A stretch of DNA of 64,000 nucleotides from the NCBI GenBank assembly GCA_964023275.1, contig OZ029915.1, positions 21,480,775-21,544,774 of the forward strand, given 5' to 3'. The notes under the pieces are model-generated. The model was not told the DNA's origin. It was given only the letters and a program-made list of their open reading frames with translations, and did no database searches. Below, one piece after another: positions 34,801-41,812 of this stretch (its first letter is position 1; each line of letters opens with the position of its first letter). Both the position numbers and the translations under genes were made by a program. This stretch comes from Norana najaformis. Its lineage: Eukaryota > Annelida > Clitellata > Crassiclitellata > Hormogastridae.

Positions 34801-37398
34801 TTGACTGCTGCTAGGCGGGATAACTTTCAGAACATGTTGCAAATCAGCATTCGTGCTTAGCGTCTTCTAGTCTGAAGCAGCTAGAGCTTGGTTGCCATAA
34901 CCGGTCTCTAATAAGACTCAAATCATCATCAGAGATCATATTAATGTCGGCTAATAATAAACGTAGATTTATGTAGCACCAGCTCTTTGGAACCTTGTTT
35001 AATCGCTTCATTCTTCATCTTCGGCTGAGAGTGGAGCCACCTATCGGTCAGGTCAGGGAAACAACAAACAGCAAAGACGGACTGTACTACTGGTTCATAG
35101 TTGTAACCGTGGAAGACTTCAACGATTATTATTCGTTAATCTGAAGGCACTGCTTCTGATCGCGCGCTAATCGTTCTTGAAAATGCAGCCATATCAGGCG
35201 ACTGTTTAGAACACGCGTCAATCGATCAATTGGTGCATTCGCTAAATACATTCTTACATACGTAAACACATGAACACATACAATTATTGTCTGCATAAAC
35301 ATACAGGAATACACACGCATAAATGCATACAAACATACACAGGTAAAATATACTTTCCTGTCCTTTCTGCTTAATTGTTTAACTGTTTAGAACACGCGTC
35401 AATCGATCAATTGGTGCATTCGTTAAATACATTCTTACATACGTAAACACATGAACACATACAATTGTCTGCATAAACATACAGGAATACACACGCATAA
35501 ATGTATACAAACATACACAGGTAAAATATACTTTCCTGTCCTTTCTGCTTAATTGTGCAGGTTTGTCTATTGCTCGATTACTGGCCTCATGAGACGCATG
35601 TTTATTTTTTTCTCTTCGGAAACATATACGCATTACGTGTAATACCAGAGTCAAATTAACCACTTGACGCTTTAATAAGTCAATTGGATCAATGTCCTTG
35701 GCTTAGGTAGCCAAAAATCCATTTCTCATCCTTAATGTACGTTGTCATTAACACTTCAATCACTAGATGTGGCTGAAAAGGCAACTCAACACAATTTTTA
35801 CATTCCACTTACAGTACATATGTAGTGTTTGTGTCTTCGACGCTGTATACATACTGAGCCCCACTGACCCAGACGGCAATCTAAACACCCGCCCTGTAGA
35901 TAGAAGAAATTGAAAAGGAGCTATATTAAGTGTCTAGATATATACATGCATACATACATACATATATACTTGCATACATACATACATAGTCACACACACA
36001 CATATATACATACATATAACTCAAACGTAGATAACTACGCACATACAGACAAACATACCGATCTCTGATTCCTGTGCTGTGTTTTCTGTGTGGTTGACGC
36101 AGGAGATCGTCAATTATAATTGTCGTGCTCTTGTTGCCTCCGTCCCTTTCTTCACTCATGCCGATCCTAACTTCGTGACGGATGTCGTCACGAAGCTCGA
36201 GTACGAAGTCTTCCAAACGGGTGACTACATCATCAAGGAGGGAACGATCGGGACAAAGATGTACTTCATCCAGGAGGGCATCGTCGACATCGTCACCCGC
36301 AACGGAGAAGTGGCTACGAGTCTCTCGGACGGTTCTTATTTCGGAGGTATACGCCCAGTCACTCACTGCTATTTGACTATTCGTCAAAAATCTATGCATA
36401 TCGTTCAACATTTGAGTTGCTGATTCCCCTTCTTCGAACGATAAACTAATTAAGGGATCGATTAATCAATTGATTAACTGATTGAGTGACTGTATGAACG
36501 AAGGATTGGGTGGATGAACGATGGAAGGAAGGAAAGGAGGAAGGATGAACGGATAGATGGAAGGAACGAGAGAACGAACTAATAAATGAACAAAATTCGA
36601 AACCCGAGAGAATCTACTTCAGGGTCATTCATTAACTTAGGTTCGATAGCTACATGTGTGGTTATACGTGCTACCAATAACATCATAAAAAATATATTGT
36701 ATTTATAACGAAGTTTCTTAACTATTTATATACACAAGTCTACAGACTTCGACATGTAGGCGGCGCCATACAGTCTTATACTCAGCCTTTGCACATCTGA
36801 TCAAGAGTACATGACAAGTTCAAATCGCACAGACCACTGCGCTGCAGTTGAGCTTTATCCGGTCAGTTCTCTCGGATTCCATTCTAATAATTTCGCATGA
36901 AAGCATTCAAATACGGGCCTCCCATCACAGTTCATCTCATCTTAATCAGACGCCTGGCATGTCAGTTGATCGCATTAAACTAAACTGTCGTCTTTGATTG
37001 TCGTGTTAATCGTAGAGATTTGTCTGCTGACGAATGCCAGGCGAGTGGCCAGTGTCCGTGCTGAGACTTATTGCAGTCTCTTCTCCCTCTCCGTCGACCA
37101 GTTCAACTCCGTCCTTGAGCGCTATCCGGTGATGAGGAGAACCCTCGAAAGCGTGGCTGCCCAGAGGCTGAACCGCATCGGAAAGAACCCAAGCATCGTC
37201 AGCAACAGAGAGGACTTTGAGGATGACATCAACACGGTCAGTGAATTGCTGATGCAGGGAACGACTGACCACAGTTCGGACAATGAGATGGCTCCCGATG
37301 ACCTCGTATCGGCAGTTGCTGATGCAAGAAAAATCAAGAAACGAAAGAAGAAAATAAAAAAGGTTCTGCTGAAGGAAAGAAAAGATTCAAGCACGTGA
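6404..37398 (+). CDS. HCN: HCN channel gene, nine coding exons, 896 aa predicted
   Basis: Encodes a plasma-membrane pacemaker channel passing Na+/K+ current on hyperpolarisation and modulated by cyclic nucleotides. Coding exons: 6404-7521, 22929-23092, 25837-26004, 26849-26946, 32238-32387, 33055-33273, 33845-33991, 36103-36346, 37016-37398. They sum to 2691 nt with compatible phases. Order of domains: variable N-tail with a Cys cluster (62-78), HCN domain (about 320-373), S1-S2 (exon 2), S3 (exon 3), S4 with regularly spaced Arg/Lys (exon 4), S5 (exon 5), pore and S6 with CIGFG (587-591) (exon 6), C-linker (exons 7-8), cyclic-nucleotide-binding domain (exons 8-9), short basic tail. The length is normal for the family. 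The start ATG at 6404 has A at -3 and G at +4, and an in-frame TGA lies upstream at 6365. Odd points are two GC donors, GFG in the filter and Val780 in the ligand site. HCN identity is very secure; which paralogue is unknown. Confidence 0.95.
7811..8131. repeat. Large imperfect palindrome (fold-back element) plus a third copy
   Basis: The left arm from 7811 (ACAATTAAAACAG, later TTCGCAAATGAAGCC) is repeated in reverse complement ending near 8131 (GGCTTCATTTGCCAAC, later CTGTTTTAATTGT). The similarity continues inward to TGTGGCTT / AAGCCACA, leaving a central loop of a few tens of bases. A further direct copy of the inner section (AATCAT, CTTATCAACTAG, TGTGGC) lies at about 8145-8210. This fits a fold-back or MITE-type element. 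No clear target duplication was found. Confidence 0.7.
8853..9060. repeat. Inverted repeat, 57-bp arms, ~94-bp loop
   Basis: The arm at 8853-8909 starts CACTCAGTTGCCGTGGATGG. The arm at 9004-9060 is its reverse complement with about 7 mismatches in 57. The arms could form a stem in a transcript of intron 1. Confidence 0.75.
10270..10745 (+). promoter_or_regulatory. Promoter-like block in HCN intron 1; possible solo LTR
   Basis: A locally GC-richer block contains a CRE-type palindrome CTGACGTCAG (near 10350), an AP-1-like TGAGTCA (near 10420) and a TATA box CCTATATAAG (near 10513). Downstream comes TTTTAAATACAATTACG and GTGTGTCTTTACTCGAG, which resembles R/U5 regions of Gypsy-type LTRs. I could not find TG...CA ends with a matching target duplication, so a solo LTR and a genuine internal promoter both remain possible. 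Confidence 0.35.
12240..12670 (+). mobile_element. LINE fragment, C-terminal end of the reverse-transcriptase ORF
   Basis: With frame changes the sequence reads LYWLPVQE, then LVYKTLSSG, then [17 protein letters not shown]. This series (LHWLPV, ---YK-L--, the R-F---GP--WN block) is the conserved tail of CR1/L2-type LINE proteins. Several frameshifts show it is dead. Confidence 0.65.
14225..14730. repeat. Tetranucleotide microsatellites (ACAG/CTGT and CAGG)
   Basis: GACA/ACAG runs lie near 14217-14280, an uninterrupted TCTG run at about 14408-14455, and CAGG runs at 14592-14655 with GACAGACAGA nearby. Open frames across this area are repeat artefacts. Confidence 0.9.
16790..17235. promoter_or_regulatory. 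Repeat-poor block in HCN intron 1, candidate regulatory region
   Basis: About 450 bp with even base composition, no microsatellites and no resemblance to the transposon families seen elsewhere in the window. It is bracketed by AT-rich repetitive sequence. It has no open frame of interest. This is a weak, composition-based call. Confidence 0.2.
18228..18303. repeat. TA-rich repeat with ATCATCCTTATATAT units
   Basis: (TA)n runs interrupted by repeated TCATCCTTATATATGT units, three copies, ending near 18303. Confidence 0.8.
19401..19455 (+). repeat. SINE-like dispersed repeat, copy 3 (forward)
   Basis: GAGCAGGGTTGAGGCTATACG, GTCGCTATAGAAAAACGTG and TACATTTACATTT match the reverse complement of the copies at 3847 and 205. 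This establishes a forward orientation with the ACATTT tail at the 3' end. Confidence 0.65.
20030..20340. promoter_or_regulatory. Repeat-poor, GC-richer block in HCN intron 1
   Basis: It contains a short GATGAGCGCGGAATGAGCGCGG duplication (two 11-bp units) and GGCGCTGATTCTGAATCTGG. It stands out from the AT-rich surroundings but has no coding potential or clear family. A regulatory role is speculative. Confidence 0.15.
20413..20495 (-). repeat. SINE-like dispersed repeat, copy 4
   Basis: Reads AAATGCACACG, TTTATATAGCGACCATATGG, CCTCGACCCTCTGTTCATT. Same family and orientation as copy 2, more diverged. Confidence 0.6.
20700..21320 (-). mobile_element. LINE fragment, reverse-transcriptase C-terminal region
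   Basis: Minus-strand frames give [20 protein letters not shown], then [15 protein letters not shown], then after frame changes [18 protein letters not shown]. This is the YHLR-IR, SRLDYCN, LHWLPV---I-FK series of CR1/L2-type LINEs. Frameshifts separate the blocks. Confidence 0.8.
22929..23092 (+). CDS. HCN: HCN exon 2: S1 and S2
   Basis: The acceptor TGTTTTAG|A completes the Arg codon begun in exon 1, giving SNF-R-FYWD as in other HCN channels. The exon encodes S1 ([17 protein letters not shown]) and S2 ([18 protein letters not shown]) and ends NFRT plus one base of Gly. The donor is ACAG|GCGAGA, a GC donor. The first downstream GT, at 23125, would add about ten residues and gives the wrong phase for exon 3. 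Confidence 0.92.
23420..23690 (+). mobile_element. LINE reverse-transcriptase fragment (palm region)
   Basis: With one or two frame changes the translation gives [36 protein letters not shown] and [15 protein letters not shown]. This matches the S-LTNLLEF, V-LDF-KAFD-V and WL--R-Q-V series of LINE reverse transcriptases. It sits in HCN intron 2 and is degenerate. The following ~400 bp to about 24100 may be its continuation but I cannot recognise it. Confidence 0.65.
24270..24445. repeat. Trinucleotide-rich microsatellite (ATC/ATT/GTA)
   Basis: Mixed runs of ATC, ATT and, further on, AGT/GTGGTA make long spurious frames on both strands. Confidence 0.9.
24955..25540 (+). mobile_element. LINE fragment, 3' end of ORF2, second LINE type
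   Basis: The central frame (25097-25345) reads [20 protein letters not shown], then [20 protein letters not shown]. Upstream is [11 protein letters not shown] and downstream, in other frames, RGRPNMTN and [16 protein letters not shown]. This set is well known from Jockey-like LINE C-termini (LK--V-PV--YG-E-W, F-M-C-R-IL--PW). It is frameshifted and lies in HCN intron 2. Confidence 0.8.
25837..26004 (+). CDS. HCN: HCN exon 3: S2-S3 linker and S3
   Basis: The acceptor GGTGGCAG|GT supplies two bases to the split Gly codon, so the junction reads NFRT-G-IIADNF. The exon contains [19 protein letters not shown] and S3 [17 protein letters not shown]. It ends IIHA plus one base, with donor GCCG|GTATGT. 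Residues about 428-484. Confidence 0.93.
26563..26690 (-). repeat. SINE-like dispersed repeat, copy 5 (long)
   Basis: The tail part (AAATGTAAATGTACATG, GTGACCGTATGG, CTGCTCATTTTTCG) continues into ATCGGATGAGATCCTT and TGCCCGTTTGAATGGGCGCCA. This links the short tail copies to the body of the elements at 41813-41965 and 52010-52170. It lies about 160 bp upstream of HCN exon 4. Confidence 0.7.
26849..26946 (+). CDS. HCN: HCN exon 4: S4 voltage sensor
   Basis: The acceptor TTCAAAG|GC completes Gly484. The exon encodes [20 protein letters not shown] followed by [12 protein letters not shown], the HCN S4 with positive residues at every third position and a conserved Ser interruption. The donor GAAGAG|GTAAGT is perfect and in phase 0. 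Residues 485-516. Confidence 0.95.
28170..28440. promoter_or_regulatory. Repeat-poor block in HCN intron 4, candidate enhancer
   Basis: It contains homeodomain-like cores (CGTTAATTTAATGG), GCGACCATTATTGG and TTATTAACCGCCGGTTATGG, the last resembling a Grainyhead-type AACC-CCGGTT site. No coding frame and no match to local repeat families. Motif resemblance only. Confidence 0.2.
28500..28850. repeat. AAT/ATT trinucleotide-rich tract
   Basis: Degenerate AATA/GTAATAAT sequence ends in an uninterrupted (TTA)n run at about 28784-28835. Confidence 0.9.
29890..29942 (-). mobile_element. Isolated terminal region of a second hAT element
   Basis: Read on the minus strand from 29942 the sequence begins CAGCGCCCATTAGGCGAACT and continues AGGCGGCCGCCTAGGGCGGC, the typical hAT terminus with subterminal GGCGAACTAGGC. 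It resembles the end of the element at 1258. I did not find the other terminus or a second TACCTTAA target copy, so it is probably truncated. Confidence 0.6.
30300..30480. repeat. CTC / ATC pyrimidine-rich simple repeat
   Basis: Runs of TCCTCCTCC and ATCATCATC dominate; the open frame across them is an artefact. Confidence 0.9.
31790..32130 (-). mobile_element. Probable LINE fragment (RT C-terminal)
   Basis: The minus strand reads [20 protein letters not shown], then in another frame DILHWLPDS. These resemble the LQRVLN-AAR and LHWLP blocks of CR1/L2-like LINEs. It is short, frameshifted and within HCN intron 4. Confidence 0.5.
32238..32387 (+). CDS. HCN: HCN exon 5: S5 and outer turret
   Basis: The acceptor is GGTGCAG|TTC and the donor CTACAG|GTAGCC; both ends are phase 0. 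It encodes [20 protein letters not shown], then [18 protein letters not shown]. The joint to exon 4 (QWEE|FLAVAS) is about two residues shorter than I would expect for an HCN S4-S5 linker. The next possible in-frame start, two codons upstream, has no AG, so I keep this border with moderate certainty. Residues 517-566. Confidence 0.9.
32440..32700 (+). repeat. Purine-rich (GA/GAGAGG) mirror-like tract in HCN intron 5
   Basis: Nearly pure A/G on the + strand over about 240 bp: AAGGAAAAGGAGAGGG, then GAGGTAGAGGTAGAG, GATAGAGATCGAGAGA and (GA)n. It starts about 50 bp after exon 5. Frames on both strands here are low-complexity artefacts. Confidence 0.9.
33055..33273 (+). CDS. HCN: HCN exon 6: pore helix, selectivity filter, S6
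   Basis: Encodes [20 protein letters not shown], then IGFGRYPPQ (filter G589-F590-G591) and S6 with [20 protein letters not shown], ending KRLYHEK; donor AAG|GTATAG, phase 0. The acceptor is a tandem GCAG|CAG|TCT: using the first AG gives an extra Gln567, using the second (start 33058) omits it. Family channels usually have GYG, so the Phe is a real departure. Confidence 0.95.
33300..33725 (+). repeat. ATCC tetranucleotide satellite with two embedded copies of a repeated core
   Basis: Long CATCCATCCATC runs are interrupted by two copies (33466-33530 and 33565-33630) of a core GACATTTGTTAACACACC, then ATCGGCTGAGCGAGGAATCG, then ACGCGGCTGAGCCATTTCC. The same core occurs at about 1994 beside GTAA repeats. 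It lies in HCN intron 6. Open frames on both strands are repeat artefacts. Confidence 0.9.
33845..33991 (+). CDS. HCN: HCN exon 7: C-linker
   Basis: The acceptor GTTGCAG|TTC opens [20 protein letters not shown], then [16 protein letters not shown] and [11 protein letters not shown]. The donor is GAG|GCAAGT, a textbook GC donor. It makes the junction LRE|EIVNYNC, as in all HCN channels. A GT four bases on (33996) would shift the phase and break the frame with exon 8. Residues 640-688. Confidence 0.94.
35202..35560. repeat. 181-bp near-perfect tandem duplication in HCN intron 7
   Basis: The first copy starts CTGTTTAGAACACGCGTC at 35202 and the second at 35383, ending near 35560. The copies differ by a 3-bp deletion and a few substitutions. 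The unit includes CATACA-type simple sequence. Confidence 0.9.
36103..36346 (+). CDS. HCN: HCN exon 8: C-linker end and first half of CNBD
   Basis: The acceptor GACGCAG|GAG is followed by [40 protein letters not shown] and [19 protein letters not shown]. It ends GSYFG plus one base, donor GGAG|GTATAC. It forms the last C-linker helices and the beta-roll of the cyclic-nucleotide-binding domain. Residues 689-769. Confidence 0.95.
37016..37398 (+). CDS. HCN: HCN exon 9: CNBD end and C-terminal tail
   Basis: The acceptor CGTAG|AG completes Glu770. The phosphate-binding cassette reads [20 protein letters not shown]. Glu770 and Arg779 match the residues that contact the cAMP ribose and phosphate in mammalian HCN2 (E582, R591), while Val780 replaces HCN2 Thr592. 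The C-helix follows ([20 protein letters not shown]). The tail is short and ends in a strongly basic stretch ([12 protein letters not shown]) before TGA at 37396. No long Pro/Gln tail like mammalian HCN2/4. Confidence 0.94.
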
Positions 37399-37414
37399 TT
37401 AATCAAGATAATTT

Positions 37415-37420
37415 AATAAA
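37415..37420 (+). terminator. Candidate HCN polyadenylation signal AATAAA
   Basis: A canonical hexamer 17 bp after the stop codon and at the left edge of the duplicated unit. Further AATAAA motifs occur downstream (for example near 37712), so the true 3' end may be later. Confidence 0.35.
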
Positions 37421-38855
37421 TCCCTTATAATACTCGACAAATTGAAAAAAAGTATTTTGTTTCCTGATTCGAGAGAGTGAATCATGGATCAAATTGTTTC
37501 ATCGACTGAACGAAAATAAGGTTGTTCAACTGAATTAAAAGCAATTAATTAGGAAAACATTTGTTCTTCTTAGCGCAAATCATTTCGGTTAAAACTTGAT
37601 AATTCAATTTTTATAAATTCGATCTTTGCATGTGTAACGCTTTGACTTTCATCTTGACCATAATAATAATGAAGATGAAGTGCTTCGATGCTTTTATGGA
37701 GCGTGATAGTTGAATAAATCGACTTTGCAGTAATAATTTAATGATTTAAAATAAACGCCTCGTTTATAAATATAGATAAAACTAGTTAGGTTCTCAATAG
37801 AGAATATCAATGTGAAAGAATAGACAATTGACGATGTCAGATATTCTATTCAATGACTCAAAAAGAACTGACTATGTAGGATCATATAGGGCGATTCACG
37901 GCAGAAGACAACTTTCCAACTTGTCAAGTAATATCTAGTGACTGCTCACTTCTGAATGAATGTTTGAGTGACTGAGTGAATGAACGAACGGGTGCCTTAA
38001 TGAATGAGTAAATCAACGAAGAATGAATATATTGCAAGAGTTGCGCAATGTTATCAAAAAACCTTGAAAGGCTGAGTCTGTGAACGGACCTCAAATCCAC
38101 GCAATGGCTCTATAACCTTTTCAGAGTCGGGCTTTCAAGGTTAACTAAATGTTGGATCGCTCTTCTAATTTATTCTATTTCTTCTAATGTTTCAAACACT
38201 TCTGTCGTGCTTAATATATTTTTTCATCTCCTTGCCTTATCTCCTTTACAGCGTTTCATTCTAGACTCGGAGCTTTTCTTTCAACCACCGGGAAAACCCA
38301 CGAAGTCATAAACACTACGCTTCAGCCTTTCACTGACTGTCCTGACTTGACCTCTCAGGACACTGACCTCGCATTGAAACTGACTCAACACCATGACTCT
38401 TGCTGATTTCTTTTAAGCATCAATGAACAAGCTGGTTTTACCACTGAGAAACTGTTAACTCCACTTCTCACAGTTACGCGAGAGATGTATGTAAATTCGA
38501 AAATTTATATTAGAAATAGGCGAAGCATCTTTAGAAAATTTGGGTTTTAAAAATTGTCTACAATCGTTCAACTTTGTGTTTTGTCTACTCGGAATAGAAT
38601 CGATATAATACTTGAACATGCTGCAGGCTGCTTCTAGAAACACTACTGTAGCTCTGGCTTTGACATTAAGGCACGGCCATTTCTCCGCAAGGGATGCTTT
38701 TACTGCAAGCCTCTTGTTCTGCTGCCAGTTTTCAAGTTATTGGAGATTATTTAGAATAAAGCAATGGCACATATTATATTGCGAATCAGAACAGAGCATT
38801 GTCCGACTGCGATCAATCTTGACGAGTGTCTGTAAATACGTATCCGAAGCCGAAA

Positions 38856-38990
38856 TAAACATGGCGTCGTTGACCAATCTCTGTCTTTACGTATCCTACA
38901 TAAACATGGCGTCGTTGACCAATCTCTGTCTTTACGTATCCTACATAAACATGGCGGCGTTGTTGACCAATCGCTGACTATACGTAACCG
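38856..38990. repeat. Three-copy 45-bp minisatellite at the 3' end of caveolin A
   Basis: Units begin TAAACATGGCG at 38856, 38901 and 38946, followed by TTGACCAATCTCTG and ACGTATCCTAC. The caveolin A stop codon (minus strand, 38980-38978) lies in the last unit. Unit B has only two copies at 49323-49415. Confidence 0.9.
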
Positions 38991-39325
38991 AGGTATTCCT
39001 GCGATCTGTCGATGGTCGATAATAGACCTGGATGCGGACTGAATCCGGACTCGAAGCCACGGCCACGGGCGGCATGGAAGGGACTGAGTTGGGCAGAAGC
39101 GCGGATAGAGGCGAACATTTGACCAATAGACTGGAACAAAGGGTCAAGAAAGGTGCGGATGGTGGCAGTCATAAGCAATGACACAGTACGCAGGATGACG
39201 AAGGCCAAGACGATGACGGGATTGATTACCCAGACGACGATGAAGGACATAAAACCATAGGCAATACCCCACCCGAGACCAAAAAACAGGCCAGTAATGA
39301 TCGTCAGAAAGTAATAGACTGCTAC
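38978..39325 (-). CDS. Caveolin A last exon: hydrophobic hairpin and C-terminus
   Basis: The acceptor TTATCTAG|GTAGCA at 39325 opens 115 codons ending YLGYV-TAG. It contains the membrane-inserted hairpin, the palmitoylation/C-terminal region equivalent (with few Cys) and TFLDPLFQSIG. Exon length 348, phase 0. Confidence 0.88.
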   Translation of the reverse strand, partial: VAVYYFLTIITGLFFGLGWGIAYGFMSFIVVWVINPVIVLAFVILRTVSLLMTATIRTFLDPLFQSIGQMFASIRASAQLSPFHAARGRGFESGFSPHPGLLSTIDRSQEYLGYV

Positions 39326-41373
39326 CTAGATAATGAAAACAAATTATCTCAATTATTGCTACCCAGACACATTCATACACACATGCATATCTAATGCATA
39401 CATTCATTAGCACATTATACATACACAGCACTACATAATGACTTGCTGCGGTTATAGGGAATCGAAAATAGTCTATTTGATCATAGAAGCCGCTGCTGTC
39501 TATAGCATACGAATCTACAGGTTTCACGAACAACATACTCCGTGACATATACATTCACACATATGCCTATAAATCCATCTATGTAAATGTGACGATAGTC
39601 TATCACCTGCACAAGCAATACCTAAACTTTGAGAAAAGAAAGCTGAAAGAACCAGCTTTAAAAATTTGGCTGCTCATCTTCGTATGTCCTTATGTTTCTG
39701 GCTGTCTGTATATCTGTTTGCAATTATGTTTGTGTGTTCGACTGTCTGTCTTTTTGTATGCAACAATATTTGTTGTGCACATTTTATGATAGTCTGTGTG
39801 AGCAACTGAGCAACTGATTGTTTACAAGTAGCACAAGGGGAGTGTAACACAAATGTCTTCTGGCGCAACACAATTAGACTGAGCATGCATGGCCTGGAAA
39901 TCCTGGACCTGGGTGTTGATGAAGACACAGCTGAAGATGCAGCGCAGTCGAGGCGAAAGATGTTTTCCGATGTCACCCGAGCCAATGGCAGCTGGTTCCG
40001 TAAAGATGTCTTCGTATCCCACCTGTTCATTAGCAGACACATACACACACAACTGAAACACCTGTTAACCTGAGCCTTGGCTGGAAAAGGATTTTGCTTT
40101 CTTCTGTAACCTCTGTGTTTGATGTTGGAATCGTGTTGCTCGTATTATGCGGAAATGACAGCCGTGTTTTTTAACACGCATGTAAGCTAAACAAGGTTTA
40201 CCGAATGTCTTTTTTTCTCCGTATTGGTGAATTCTGTATTCTTGCGATTACTTTTAGATATTATGACAATATTTACTATACGACTTCCTGTTGTCTTTCA
40301 TATACAAATACGCATTACTTACATATAATGATTCCATAAGTTCATGCTTACATACATCATCCATCTATCCATGTATTCTTATATAAATACATGCAAAAAT
40401 ACATGCACACATACCTAACTACCTACTTACATAAATACTTACGTATATTGTTGCGGGGTGGCACGCGTGGGCGGGTAGGCTAGAATGCCGCCTGCAGGTG
40501 CCACCTGCAACAGATGTTAGAATAGGAGTGTCCCATTTCGGGCGGGAACTTCAGCCTATAAATTGGCGCGAGTGTGTTAATTTCAGTCTGGTTTTGACCC
40601 TGCTGGTCGGTCTGCTGTTTTGAGGGGCCGGACTCCGTAGATGTTTTTTGAGGGTGTTCGTTTCGAAGATGTCGTTGTTCTGAAGTTGATTATGTCTCCC
40701 GCCGTGGATGACATTCTTGTGTGAAGTTGATGAGCCCAATTTTGCTTGTAAATATGTCATTTTAAATTACTGCGGGTGTTTTTTTACTACCTCGAGACTA
40801 ACTTGCAACAACGTACATACATGCCTAAGTATAAACATACATACGCAAACCTACAATCCTACTTGTATACATCCAGGCACACATTTGCAACTGATTACAT
40901 CCAAAGTAGGCCTGAATATGACCGTTCCAGCCGAATGTGTGATGTTATCTGGCGATTGACAACAATTTGAAGATTTGTGGTTGCCTGCACAGCTTTTCAT
41001 TTCTGCATTTTAACCCAATCAACAAATTATGAGTAACTTTTACTTTAATTTGCGACGTTAACAATGAATCGGACATTAAGTATTCATTACTCAATCAACT
41101 TTAAGCTCGTATAACATCTCTTAAATCTGTAATAAGATGTTTATGAATTCTTAAATCTGTAATAAACATGTTTAGGCATGCTTTGTTAAGTTGCCTTCTT
41201 ACATGAACGTGGTTCGAGAGAACATAGAATTCTTTTTCCATCGGCATCGCCTTCCTTATTGAACATTGCTCCAATTTCTCCAGGTTACTCTCCGATTCCA
41301 CCTGCGCCTGTTGTTCCGGAATCTCAATCTTACTCGGATCTGTAGCTCCGGGCAAAATACCGATTGGCATTTC
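38978..41373 (-). CDS. Caveolin, copy A, three coding exons recognised
   Basis: Caveolins are monotopic membrane proteins that coat caveolae and bind signalling proteins. Exons on the minus strand: 41373-41203, 40022-39909, 39325-38978, all joined in phase 0; about 209 aa from the ATG at 41370. Diagnostic pieces are GYEDIFTEP (the FEDVIAEP signature region), a hydrophobic hairpin YYFLTIITGLFFGLGWG followed by SFIVVWVINPV, and the C-terminal TFLDPLFQSIGQMFASIR, matching TFCDPLFEAIGKIFSSIR-type caveolin ends. The expected Trp-rich start of the scaffolding domain after the signature (…DG-W--SF) is not visible, so the end of the middle exon is uncertain or a short exon is missing. The C-tail is extended by about 35 residues. 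It is convergent with HCN, about 1.6 kb apart. Confidence 0.85.
39909..40022 (-). CDS. Caveolin A middle exon: signature region
   Basis: The acceptor AATGAACAG|GTGGGA opens VGYEDIFTEPAAIGSGD. The 3' border is placed at CACCCAG|GTCCAG (39909), which keeps phase 0 and is conserved in copy B as GCCCAG|GTCTAG. Copy B hits an in-frame TAG immediately after this point, which supports the exon ending at or before it. An earlier donor (TCGG|GTGACA) is also possible. Confidence 0.65.
40449..40810. mobile_element. LTR-like or MITE-like 362-bp insertion, private to unit A
   Basis: Starts TGTTGCGGGGTGGC and ends AACTTGCAACA, so the ends form TGTTGC/GCAACA inverted repeats with the TG...CA of LTRs. It is absent from the matching place in unit B (about 50890). 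Flanks are ACGTATAT on the left and ACGTACAT on the right, a possible imperfect 8-bp or partial target duplication. Inside is a TATA-like CCTATAAATTGG. It interrupts the first intron of caveolin A, after the duplication happened. Confidence 0.75.
41203..41373 (-). CDS. Caveolin A first coding exon: N-terminal tail
   Basis: ATG at 41370 (MPIGILPGATDP) follows an acceptor-like TTTGCAG|GAA, so an upstream non-coding exon may exist. The exon reads to FYVLSNHVH with donor CAT|GTAAGA. Acidic/Gln-rich, no membrane segment. The reading frame is kept in copy B with a few replacements (KIEI versus RNDI), which supports coding status. Confidence 0.75.
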
Positions 41374-41437
41374 CTGCAAACCAAAGACAAGAGCTGAATG
41401 TTTGTTGACTAAAAAACCTAGAACACTTCCAACAATG

Positions 41438-41449
41438 GCTCTATATAAC
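41438..41449 (-). promoter_or_regulatory. Possible TATA box of caveolin A
   Basis: On the minus strand GGTTATATAGAG lies about 70 bp upstream of the ATG, and the same motif is kept in copy B (51636-51647). It would make the TSS fall just before the coding exon. The competing view is an acceptor and a distant first exon. Confidence 0.25.
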
Positions 41450-41812
41450 CCCAACATAGATATAATTTAGTCTTTCAGTTCCTGATCGTTGACTCGTATA
41501 CAGGATTGTGAATTGTTTCTATGTGTGCAATTACGATTAACCTATTCTTGATAATGTACTCTCAACATGTACACAAAGTGAAAACTATAAAACCAGTAAC
41601 TAATAACATACTTTTGTGCTACAACGTTACAAACATTTAAAGTACTAATGAAATAAACAAAAGTATAGTCTATAAACGTGTGATACTGGCATTTACAAGA
41701 ATAAATTATGCAATTATTTTGTTCATATTTATTATTTCTATTCGTGACTGACTGACTATGACAACTAAACATGCCTGCAAATCTATAGAAGTGAATATCG
41801 CCTATTAATACT

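Noticed and set aside
38856-38990. CRISPR-like repeats
   Set aside because: Directly tandem 45-bp units without spacers in a eukaryotic genome; a minisatellite.
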